From the IMG/VR virus record IMGVR_UViG_3300036846_000743, positions 162,074 to 226,073 of that record: 64,000 nucleotides of DNA. One strand, 5' to 3'. The number at the start of each line of letters is the position of its first letter. The first letter of the stretch is position 1. A program made the translations under genes and the position numbers. The notes beneath the pieces were generated by a model. It saw only the letters and a list, made by a program, of their open reading frames with translations. It was not told where the DNA came from and did no database searches. Shown piece after piece: positions 57,287 through 64,000 of the stretch. The DNA is from a virus.

Positions 57287-58312
57287 TCATTTCCCGCCCG
57301 CGACAACATCGCGATGCCGCACATAAGCAGCTGCTTCTGCGCGATCCACAAAGAAATGGTCTGGCGCGAACAAGCCTTCCTGGCGAGGACGCTTGCCCGG
57401 CGCTGCGGGCTTACCTTCGACCCGATCGCAGTAAAGCGCATCGAGCCACACCAGCCGCAGATAGTCCACGAACATCTGACTGGCTCGAAGAGCACCCTTT
57501 ACAGGGCCTTCTTCTCGCCGGTAGCGGCGCCAGAGAAAACAGCCTGGATGATCACGATGCTGGATCGGCGGTGGGCCAAGACCAAACCAGGTATCGAACA
57601 CCAGGCGGCACCGCGCCGTCCCGTCAGACTCCTTGTAGAACCCGAGCACGCTGGCCATCGTTCGCGGATCAAGGCCCAGATAAGCATGCAGCTTGGCCGC
57701 GTCGTCGTGATAAGAGATGACGTCGCCATCGCGGCGAGGCGCGCGCAGCGACACGTACCAGCGAGGATCAAGTATGACCCCCAGCAGCCGTGCCAACTTA
57801 TCCAGATGAAGATACTTGATGAATGACAGGGCCGGCCACGCCGGATGTTCCTCGAGCATCCGATGGCGAAAGTCGCCCATGCTGAAGTCTTGATCGTAAC
57901 CGGCGGCCGCTGCAATGGCGTATGCCGGATAGTCGGTATCGCCGAATTCGTGCCAGCCTCCCAGGGCCGGGTTCAGCCCGTCAGCAGCCGAATCACGCAT
58001 CCGAACCAGCATGAGCTTCGGATTGTCACGCTCGGCGCGAGTCCGGCCAACAACTGCCGGACTCGCAACTTCCAACCGTAGCAGATCACCGCTCCTCTTG
58101 CGGCCGTGCATCGCACACAGAGCCCGGGCGTTGCCGACGCTACCGACCATCCGGATATGACGGGCGCGCTGACAAGCACCGTCCCCGAGAAAGCTCTCAA
58201 CAGGTGCGTGCGTATTGGTGGCGACGCGACCGCCATCCACATACCACACAAGGCCATCCTGCGCCGTGTGCATCTTGAGAACCTGATCCTCGAGGACTTC
58301 CGGTAAAGACAT
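57287..58312 (-). CDS. Hypothetical protein
   Basis: 341 residues, ATG with GGGGGTAACC. HIRMVGSVGNARALCAMHGR and PWALSFIK-type helices, then FIKYLHLDKLARLLGVILDP with WYVSLRAPRR and a C-terminal segment DALYCDRVEGKPAAPGKRPR. It lies between the SbcC-like gene and the site at 57255. I recognise no family. Confidence 0.55.
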   Translation of the reverse strand: MSLPEVLEDQVLKMHTAQDGLVWYVDGGRVATNTHAPVESFLGDGACQRARHIRMVGSVGNARALCAMHGRKRSGDLLRLEVASPAVVGRTRAERDNPKLMLVRMRDSAADGLNPALGGWHEFGDTDYPAYAIAAAAGYDQDFSMGDFRHRMLEEHPAWPALSFIKYLHLDKLARLLGVILDPRWYVSLRAPRRDGDVISYHDDAAKLHAYLGLDPRTMASVLGFYKESDGTARCRLVFDTWFGLGPPPIQHRDHPGCFLWRRYRREEGPVKGALRASQMFVDYLRLVWLDALYCDRVEGKPAAPGKRPRQEGLFAPDHFFVDRAEAAAYVRHRDVVAGGK

Positions 58313-58345
58313 GTGGTTACCCCCATGATTGGACCGATAAAGACT

Positions 58346-60478
58346 TCATCCGGCCAGTCGCAGGACACCGTCGAAGAGAACCTCGAAGGATGGCTCGTGC
58401 GTGACGAGCAGGCATTGAATGCCACGACTCTCGGAGAGATCGCGCATCTTGCCGATCGCCACTTCCAGGCATGCAAGGTTCCTCTCGTCAAGCGACTCGG
58501 TCGGTTCATCCAGACACAGCAGCCCAGCCGTGCCTGCGAACAAGGAGTTTACAGCGACACGGAAAGCCAAGGCAAGCAGGACCTTCTGACCTTCACTAAG
58601 ACGCTGCGCGGGCGAAACCGTACCAGCATAGGCCCCACGCAGGAATGTAGTCGTGAAGTTCAGGCCATCACCCAGGCTCACCCGAAAGTCGGCATCGAAC
58701 GACTCCAGCAGCTCGTTGGTGTCGTCCGCCAAGATCTCCAAGTAATTATGCGCCACGATCTTGGGCAGGCGATCGTGGTGCATGACCTTGCGGACCTCGC
58801 TCAGGTGGTAGACCCAGAGACGGTCCATCTCGGCCTTGCGCTCGGCCGCTTCCAGCCGCCCTAGCATATCCTCGTCGGACTTCAGGGCGTCCTTGATGGC
58901 ATGCAGCTCACCTTCGGCCCTGACGACCAGCTGACCGAGCGGCTCGACCTCGCGCAGCGCTTCCCGAGCCTTCTTGACCGCAGCCTCGTCGGGAGCCGTG
59001 CCTAGCGCATCACTGCTCTTGACGTGCTTCAGACTGATCTCGTCCAGCTTGCCGCTGCTCCGGCTCACTTCCTTGCGCAGATGCGTAACCCGGATCTCGG
59101 TCTCGGCGATGGCCCTGTCCATGGTTATCCCGGCATCGATCATCTCGCGACAGGTGTCGGGATCAGCAACAGGAACTTCCCCGTTGCTGGCTGTGAAAGC
59201 CGCCTGGTCAAGAGATAGTGTGATCATGCGCTTGGCATGATCCTGGGACCAGCCTTGCCACCGCGCGTGCTCGCGACTGTAACCGGCGTGTTCCTCCTGG
59301 ACCTGAGTCGCATCCTTGAGCGCCTTCTTCAAGCCAGGCAGTTCAGTCTTGTAGAGCTTAACTTTCTTCAGGATCACATCGGTCTCCGTGCCGCAGGTCG
59401 GACAGACCTTCGGTTCGTCCTTGAACCATTTCAGTAGCTCTTCGCGCGTCCTGATCGAATGCCCCAGCTCATCGATCTTCTCCTTCACCACCTTTTCGCC
59501 CGGATAGCCCTTGGGCTCTTGCGGCTCTGGATGTGCTGTCCGTTCCGTTTTCAGGCCATCTTCTCGGGCCTTGAGCGCTTCTTCCTGCTCCCGCCGTTTC
59601 TTGGCGACTTCCCATTTGGCCAGGGCCTCCTGGGCGGCATTGATGTCCCCGGCGGCGCCCGCTTTGGCCTGTTCGAGTTCAGCCTGCTCCTGCACAGCAG
59701 CCGTCAGCTCTTTCTGCCTGGCCTCCAGGTCGGCTGCCAGCTCATCGACCTGCTCGCCCAGGGAAACGACGACCACGCGATCACGCCGCCACTGTTCGTC
59801 GCGACTGACCAGCGCCTGGGCCGCCGGGACGTCGAGCTTGTTGATCACGGCGTTGTCCTTGGCGATCGCCGCCACCAGCTCATCCCGGCGACCCTGGTTG
59901 CGCGCGACCCGCGCACGCAACGTGTCGATCTCCGGATTGGGCTGTGCCGGGTTGACCCGCTTGATCTCGGCATCCAGGAGTTTGTAGATAACATCGGCGC
60001 GCGCCAGGTCGAACAGCTGGCCGAAGGTCTTGTTGCGCTCGGCTGGCGTCTCGTCGATGAATGCAGCCATGTTCCGCTGCGGGACGAAAATGTACTCGGA
60101 CAGGATACGCTGATCCACTCCGAGTAGATCCAGGACCGCCGCGGTCACGGCGTTGTCGCCGTCGATCGCGTCGCCACTGCCGATCCGGCAAGTACTGACC
60201 CCTCGACGTAGTACGCGGATAATCTCGACCTTGATCCCGTTATGCTCGAAGTTGAGCACGATCCGGGACCGCTCCCGGTTATCTGCCAGCTGGCAGATAT
60301 TCTCGGTCTTAGTCCCCGCGTTGTCGATTGTGCCCAGGATGGCGCCTCGTATCGCCTTAACAACATTGCTCTTGCCAGAGCCATTCGGCCCCACGATGCC
60401 GTTGAGCCCGTGATGCCAGACATGCTTCAAATGCCGATGCTGGCAGAAATTCTCCAGGACAAGCCGTTCCAGCTTCAT
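58346..60478 (-). CDS. SbcC/Rad50-like ATPase (T4 gp46-like)
   Basis: 710 residues, ATG after GAGGAG. LNGIVGPNGSGKSNVVKAIR (Walker A 30-37), long helical arms, a single zinc-hook CPTCGTETDVI at about residue 350, signature LSEGQKVLLALAF and Walker B LLCLDEPTESLDERN. With the SbcD-like partner downstream it resects or trims DNA ends and hairpins during recombination. About half the length of E. coli SbcC, as usual for phage versions. Confidence 0.85.
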   Translation of the reverse strand: MKLERLVLENFCQHRHLKHVWHHGLNGIVGPNGSGKSNVVKAIRGAILGTIDNAGTKTENICQLADNRERSRIVLNFEHNGIKVEIIRVLRRGVSTCRIGSGDAIDGDNAVTAAVLDLLGVDQRILSEYIFVPQRNMAAFIDETPAERNKTFGQLFDLARADVIYKLLDAEIKRVNPAQPNPEIDTLRARVARNQGRRDELVAAIAKDNAVINKLDVPAAQALVSRDEQWRRDRVVVVSLGEQVDELAADLEARQKELTAAVQEQAELEQAKAGAAGDINAAQEALAKWEVAKKRREQEEALKAREDGLKTERTAHPEPQEPKGYPGEKVVKEKIDELGHSIRTREELLKWFKDEPKVCPTCGTETDVILKKVKLYKTELPGLKKALKDATQVQEEHAGYSREHARWQGWSQDHAKRMITLSLDQAAFTASNGEVPVADPDTCREMIDAGITMDRAIAETEIRVTHLRKEVSRSSGKLDEISLKHVKSSDALGTAPDEAAVKKAREALREVEPLGQLVVRAEGELHAIKDALKSDEDMLGRLEAAERKAEMDRLWVYHLSEVRKVMHHDRLPKIVAHNYLEILADDTNELLESFDADFRVSLGDGLNFTTTFLRGAYAGTVSPAQRLSEGQKVLLALAFRVAVNSLFAGTAGLLCLDEPTESLDERNLACLEVAIGKMRDLSESRGIQCLLVTHEPSFEVLFDGVLRLAG

Positions 60479-61584
60479 ACGCTCTCCTCACTTGATGCTT
60501 CGTAGAACTCATTTCTCATGGCCTCCAGCTCGATCCGCGGATCGGCGACTTCCAGCAGCCGTACCGATGAATCCCGCACTGGGCCGGGCTCGCAAACCAT
60601 GTGAACAGCACCGGCCAGGCCACGATCCGCAACCTGTCGACGAGCTGTAGCCGACGGTGCCCGTTCGTCGCGACGCCGGCTCCGGTGCCGCAGGAACAGA
60701 TGACAGCGATCTTCGAGTGCATTAGCCAGCTTGGCACCAAGGCCCTCGATGTCATCGTAGTAGGCAATATCGATCACGGCCCGCTTGATCCCCTCGCCGT
60801 CCAGGGGCAAGTCACGGCGCGCCAGAAAGGCTTCAGCTTCCTGATGTGTCGTGATCTGGTAGCGGCGAATCGGCCGCGTATCGAGATTGATCGACTCGAC
60901 ACGGAACGGGTTCGCATCGTTATAGATGGCATAGAACCGTTTTGTCTCTTCTTCGGCCACATCGCGGACGTGGGTTGAACCTGGCGAAAGCGCCACGCCC
61001 ATTGACCCATTCAGGGCCTTATAGCTCAGCTCTGTGTGCACGTGATAGTCACCAGCCAGTAAGTGCATCGCGAACGGTAACTGCGCCATCGACAGCTCGG
61101 CCTGGCGCACGTTGCCCATGAATTCGTGCCATACCTGGTGACAGAGCAGGAATGATCCTGACGGGGCCTGGAGGGTAGCATACGTCGCCATGAACTCGGC
61201 AGGCCGCATGTAGTCGAGCCCGTAGATCATGAAGTCGTCCACGTCGTACACCAGACCGTGCAAGTGAACCGGATCTGGATGGATCGAAGGCCAGTCCTGC
61301 CGGCCATCGTGCTGCCCGAGGACATAGACGACCTGTACTTCGTCACCGCTGAGCTTCTCGAACTGATCACGCAGGAACTTGATCGTCTCGGGCCGCGGCG
61401 TCGGCTTGTCCAGGATGTCTCCGCCCAGCGCCAGAATATTCGCTTTGTGTTCGCAGCAGAACCCAACGATCTGCTCGAACGAGTGCTGAGCATCCCCAGT
61501 GATGCCTCGGTACTTCCAGGCGCCGGTTTCGTCGAAATGCAGGTCCGCCGCGAACACGATGGACGGACGGTCGAGCTTGGTCAT
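60475..61584 (-). CDS. SbcD/Mre11-like nuclease (T4 gp47-like)
   Basis: 369 residues from ATG 61584 (AAAGGG). SIVFAADLHFDETG (Asp14, His16), LALGGDILDKP, YVLGQHDGRQDW and FLLCHQVWHEFM, then LLAGDYHVHTEL follow the Mre11 phosphoesterase motifs, with GQHD for the more common GNHD. It overlaps the SbcC-like start by four bases, so the two subunits are co-expressed. Confidence 0.85.
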   Translation of the reverse strand: MTKLDRPSIVFAADLHFDETGAWKYRGITGDAQHSFEQIVGFCCEHKANILALGGDILDKPTPRPETIKFLRDQFEKLSGDEVQVVYVLGQHDGRQDWPSIHPDPVHLHGLVYDVDDFMIYGLDYMRPAEFMATYATLQAPSGSFLLCHQVWHEFMGNVRQAELSMAQLPFAMHLLAGDYHVHTELSYKALNGSMGVALSPGSTHVRDVAEEETKRFYAIYNDANPFRVESINLDTRPIRRYQITTHQEAEAFLARRDLPLDGEGIKRAVIDIAYYDDIEGLGAKLANALEDRCHLFLRHRSRRRDERAPSATARRQVADRGLAGAVHMVCEPGPVRDSSVRLLEVADPRIELEAMRNEFYEASSEESV

Positions 61585-61877
61585 CACAACCCTTTCTTAG
61601 TCTTTTCGAGATACTCATGGAGAAGTTTCATCTGATAGTCAGTCAGGCGATGCCGCCGCTTCATCTTCTCCAGATAATAGCGCTCATTCGCCTTGTAGAC
61701 AGCTTCGCAGTACTCGAAGAACGACTGCCCGGACTTTTCGAGAGCCCTGGCCAGCCGGAGCGCGTCGACGGCGCTGGGGATCTTGTAGATCCTCCTCAGC
61801 TCAAAGACATGCTCCATGAGTTCACCTTCACGCTCAGAAGTTTCGTCCCACAACTTGTCGAAAACGATGGAAACCAT
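61584..61877 (-). CDS. Small helical protein
   Basis: 97 residues from ATG 61877 with AAGGAG. Helical and charged (LARALEKSGQSFFEYCEAVY, RRHRLTDYQMKLLHEYLEKT), coupled to the SbcD-like gene by TGATG. Divergent from csrA; a regulator or nuclease accessory is possible. Function unknown. Confidence 0.55.
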   Translation of the reverse strand: MVSIVFDKLWDETSEREGELMEHVFELRRIYKIPSAVDALRLARALEKSGQSFFEYCEAVYKANERYYLEKMKRRHRLTDYQMKLLHEYLEKTKKGL

Positions 61878-62011
61878 GATGGCTCCTTGACAGTTTGGCC
61901 GCTCCCTGGTGACCATGAGGATACAGCCTGGTTGGGCCCTCCAAAGTGCGCCGACTGGATGGCGCTCCCCAACAAGGATGGACCATGGATGTTTCGCACG
62001 GAGGAAGTCTC
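61878..62011. promoter_or_regulatory. Divergent intergenic region
   Basis: 134 bases between the minus-strand gene block and plus-strand csrA, the only divergent junction in the window. It must hold promoters for both directions. I see TTGACA on the plus strand near 61888 but no good -10 at 16-18 bases, and no clear minus-strand promoter. Confidence 0.4.
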
Positions 62012-62260
62012 ATGCTAGTCCTATCGCGAAAAATTGGCGAGCGGATCCACATCAATGATGATGTCGTCATCACGGTGATCCGGATCCAAGGGGACAAGGT
62101 GCGCCTCGGTATCGAAGCCCCTCGCATCATCCCGGTGCACCGGGCAGAAGTCCTGGAACGGATCAGGATCGCGGCGGCCCTGGCGCCACAGCCCGATACA
62201 TCGGCTCCTGGCATGCCTGCATCTGAAGAGCGGCCTACCAGAGTGGCTCGCCGTCCCTAG
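62012..62260 (+). CDS. csrA: Carbon storage regulator CsrA
   Basis: 82 residues from ATG 62012, with GGAGGAAG eight bases before. MLVLSRKIGERIHINDDVVI, then TVIRIQGDKVRLGIEAP and VHRAEVLERI cover the whole CsrA fold, including Arg44 that binds GGA in mRNA leaders. A 30-residue tail (APQPDTSAPG) extends past the usual end. CsrA dimers block or stabilise translation; a phage copy could reprogramme host or late phage mRNAs. Its end overlaps the convergent glycosyltransferase by 26 bases. Confidence 0.92.
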   Translation: MLVLSRKIGERIHINDDVVITVIRIQGDKVRLGIEAPRIIPVHRAEVLERIRIAAALAPQPDTSAPGMPASEERPTRVARRP

Positions 62261-63074
62261 TCTGCTTGCGGAACCACGCATAATACTGCCGCAGGGACTG
62301 TTCGTCGTGCACCGCAACATATCGAATGGGATGGTAGATGAGGAAGTCGCGGCGCAGAATCTTCGGGCTCGGCGCCAGTCGCATGTGATTGTGCTGGTTG
62401 GCGTAGATGGGCGGCTTGGGATCATCCATGCTGCCCCAGGTGACGACGTACGCGCCGAGAATCTGGGCGACCCACGAAATGTATGGGTCAGGCCAGAGTG
62501 GCCATCCCGCGCAGCCATCCGGCACCAACAGGCTACGTTCGACCATCGCATCGACCAGCCCGCGAGACATCCAGTTGATCGCGTAGAAGATCGTTTCTGA
62601 ACTCAGGTCTACGGGCCCGAAGATGTTCCTGGCTTCGGGCAGCCAGCGACCTAGCAGCTGGGGCACCTGCTTCCAGTAGTTCTGATAGTGGACCCTATCA
62701 CGGACCCCGAGCAGATCGATAGCTGTGAGATCCATCTTGGCGATTGCCCACTCGTCGATGCCGCAACCGATCGGGAGTGCGTCATCGTCGAGGCAGAGCA
62801 CATACCTGAAGTCGATGCCGTCGTTGAGGGCAAACTGGATGCCCTCGTAGTTCTTGAACCCTGATAGATGCTTCTGCCCGGGAAGCCGCGATGCGATCCG
62901 AAAGTAATTATCCTCACGGCGAATCACCGGATCGTCGCGCTCGAGTGTGTCGTCCACACAGACGATGGCGCACGGCAGTGTATGCGACCAGCGAATCGCT
63001 TCCACATGATCCTGGATGATACCCTTCCTGTTGGTCGTGAAAACGACCAGGGTTTCTACCTTCATGACTCCCAT
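62235..63074 (-). CDS. GT-A type glycosyltransferase
   Basis: 279 residues from ATG 63074 (AAGGAGG); ATG 63065 overlaps the upstream stop. VETLVVFTTNRKGIIQDHVE begins the fold and DFRYVLCLDDDALPIG carries the DDD metal motif. PLWPDPYISWVAQILGAYVV is probably the acceptor side. It is coupled to the GT75-like gene upstream. Sugar unknown. Confidence 0.65.
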   Translation of the reverse strand: MGVMKVETLVVFTTNRKGIIQDHVEAIRWSHTLPCAIVCVDDTLERDDPVIRREDNYFRIASRLPGQKHLSGFKNYEGIQFALNDGIDFRYVLCLDDDALPIGCGIDEWAIAKMDLTAIDLLGVRDRVHYQNYWKQVPQLLGRWLPEARNIFGPVDLSSETIFYAINWMSRGLVDAMVERSLLVPDGCAGWPLWPDPYISWVAQILGAYVVTWGSMDDPKPPIYANQHNHMRLAPSPKILRRDFLIYHPIRYVAVHDEQSLRQYYAWFRKQTRDGEPLW

Positions 63075-64000
63075 CCTGCCTCCTTGAATTTGTCACACCA
63101 CTCCAGGATCCAGCCGCCGAGCTGTGGTATGTATTGTCGCAGCTGTTGATCACGAACCTGCACAACATGAGCCCCTTCGAGATACGTGCCGATGTGACTC
63201 ATGCATCGCAGTGGCGTATCGTCGCTTGGCCCCAGCGGCACGTCGTCGATGATCCTCCAGAATTCCTCATTGGCCCTGATACCGGGTGACTCCCCGACCA
63301 GGTTATCCATGGGCCGCGATGCCTTCATGTGATTGACGATCGGCTTACCCACCGAACAGGCCAGATCCAGGTGGCGCATGCACTTCTGGGCGATCACGCC
63401 GCCCCAGATATCATCAAACCTGCGGAATGGCATGCCTTCACCATTGCGCGGGAAATAAAGCAAGGGGGTGATCTCGCGGCGAAATGCGATGTTCATGCCG
63501 CAGAGTGGCCAGTACTGTCGCGGGCTCATCACCCGCGAGTGCCGGTAGATATTCTTCATGGGCTTCCAGGGCTTGTAATATCCCTCGGGCGTCCAGTTGG
63601 TCAGCTCGTGAACCGCATCACGGTCCGGGATCGTAGCCCAGACGCCCATGTTCAGTGAGGTTGTCATCTCGCCGAGAGAATTCTGACGGAGCCGCGGCCG
63701 CCGCCGACCATCATCATCAGTGCCGTAAGGCATCCCTCGTGGTATGAAGCCAGGGATCGAAGTCGTCCACCGATCGGTGTGATAGAGCGCTGCCACATGC
63801 TGTTCCACGAAGCTGGCACGCGCAGCCTCGATCAGCTGGTCATGATCAGCGCCCTTGCGGTGCCAGCTGGGATCAGCCGCCAGTGCACATGGCAGACAGT
63901 CGTCGTCGAGCGTGATGACGACATCGGCCCCATGCTCGAGCACCGCGGCCAGAAAGCCCCAGGTCTTGATGCCCGAGTCGCAGCGGGCCAACCAGCCTGG
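63062..64000 (-). CDS. Reversibly glycosylated polypeptide / UDP-arabinopyranose mutase-like protein (GT75), 5' end missing
   Basis: At least 313 codons, running off the right edge; the true start is outside the window. CDSGIKTWGFLAAVLEHGAD then VVITLDDDCLP, SIPGFIPRGMPYGT, the PLCGMNIAFRREITPLLYF block and RFDDIWGGVIAQKCMRHLDL match the conserved blocks of plant and bacterial RGP/UAM proteins, with DDDC as the metal/nucleotide site. The family interconverts UDP-arabinose ring forms or self-glycosylates. A phage copy is unusual. Confidence 0.75.
   Translation of the reverse strand, partial: PGWLARCDSGIKTWGFLAAVLEHGADVVITLDDDCLPCALAADPSWHRKGADHDQLIEAARASFVEQHVAALYHTDRWTTSIPGFIPRGMPYGTDDDGRRRPRLRQNSLGEMTTSLNMGVWATIPDRDAVHELTNWTPEGYYKPWKPMKNIYRHSRVMSPRQYWPLCGMNIAFRREITPLLYFPRNGEGMPFRRFDDIWGGVIAQKCMRHLDLACSVGKPIVNHMKASRPMDNLVGESPGIRANEEFWRIIDDVPLGPSDDTPLRCMSHIGTYLEGAHVVQVRDQQLRQYIPQLGGWILEWCDKFKEAGWES

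Noticed and set aside
1-64000. CRISPR arrays, rRNA and insertion sequences
   Set aside because: No regularly spaced repeats, rRNA-like sequence or transposase was seen. The only tandem repeat is the coding one at 4694.

Overview
The window reads as part of a large tailed bacteriophage genome (Caudoviricetes), or a prophage or metagenomic phage contig. Evidence is a portal protein, dense gene packing with 4-base stop/start overlaps (ATGA, GTGA, TGATG), a complete phage-type replication and recombination set, HNH homing endonucleases, and the absence of rRNA, recognisable tRNA or host metabolic operons. It is GC-rich. About 90 genes run on the minus strand, so transcription goes from high to low coordinates; the single plus-strand gene is csrA at 62012-62260. 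The host cannot be read directly. A short exported Pro/Cys-rich protein (37582-38004) and the phage csrA would fit an aquatic or soil host such as a planctomycete, but that is inference.

Layout, left to right. 1-14.4 kb is a late or virion-side region: Pro/Gly-rich and small structural-type proteins, an SpoT-like HD protein, a cassette of four glycosyltransferase-like genes and a sulfotransferase (5.7-9.9 kb), the portal (9879-11852) and an HNH gene. 14.4-30 kb is a dense run of small genes of mostly unknown function with zinc-ribbon, winged-helix and paralogous families, a Topo Mini-A/Spo11-like protein (20097-21029) and a ParB-like protein. 30-37.5 kb holds DNA modification and nucleotide metabolism: a DNA methyltransferase, RuvC-like resolvase, HNH, DEDDh exonuclease, MazG, DHFR, thymidylate synthase and a second MazG-like protein. 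37.5-43.4 kb is mixed. 43.4-61.9 kb is the replication/recombination core: RecA-like recombinase, a large acidic-linker protein, a UDG-PolA fusion polymerase, Zn-finger/TOPRIM primase, DnaB-like helicase, SF2 helicase and SbcC/SbcD nuclease. The right edge has csrA and two glycosyltransferases, one a reversibly-glycosylated-polypeptide (GT75) homologue running off the end.

The replication core (helicase, primase, polymerase, recombinase, end-processing nuclease) forms a self-contained replisome. ThyA, DHFR and the MazG proteins would feed and clean the dTTP pool, and the glycosylase domain of the polymerase would police uracil. Glycosyltransferases and the sulfotransferase probably decorate virions, host surface or phage products.

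Two signals look new. First, at least five otherwise unrelated proteins, including the portal, end in the same short basic-hydrophobic-acidic tail (R-x-R-[IV]-[IV]-D-[TV]-COOH), encoded with different codons each time. Second, an 11-bp palindrome TACGCnGCGTA occurs at four sites, three of them intergenic and close to gene starts.
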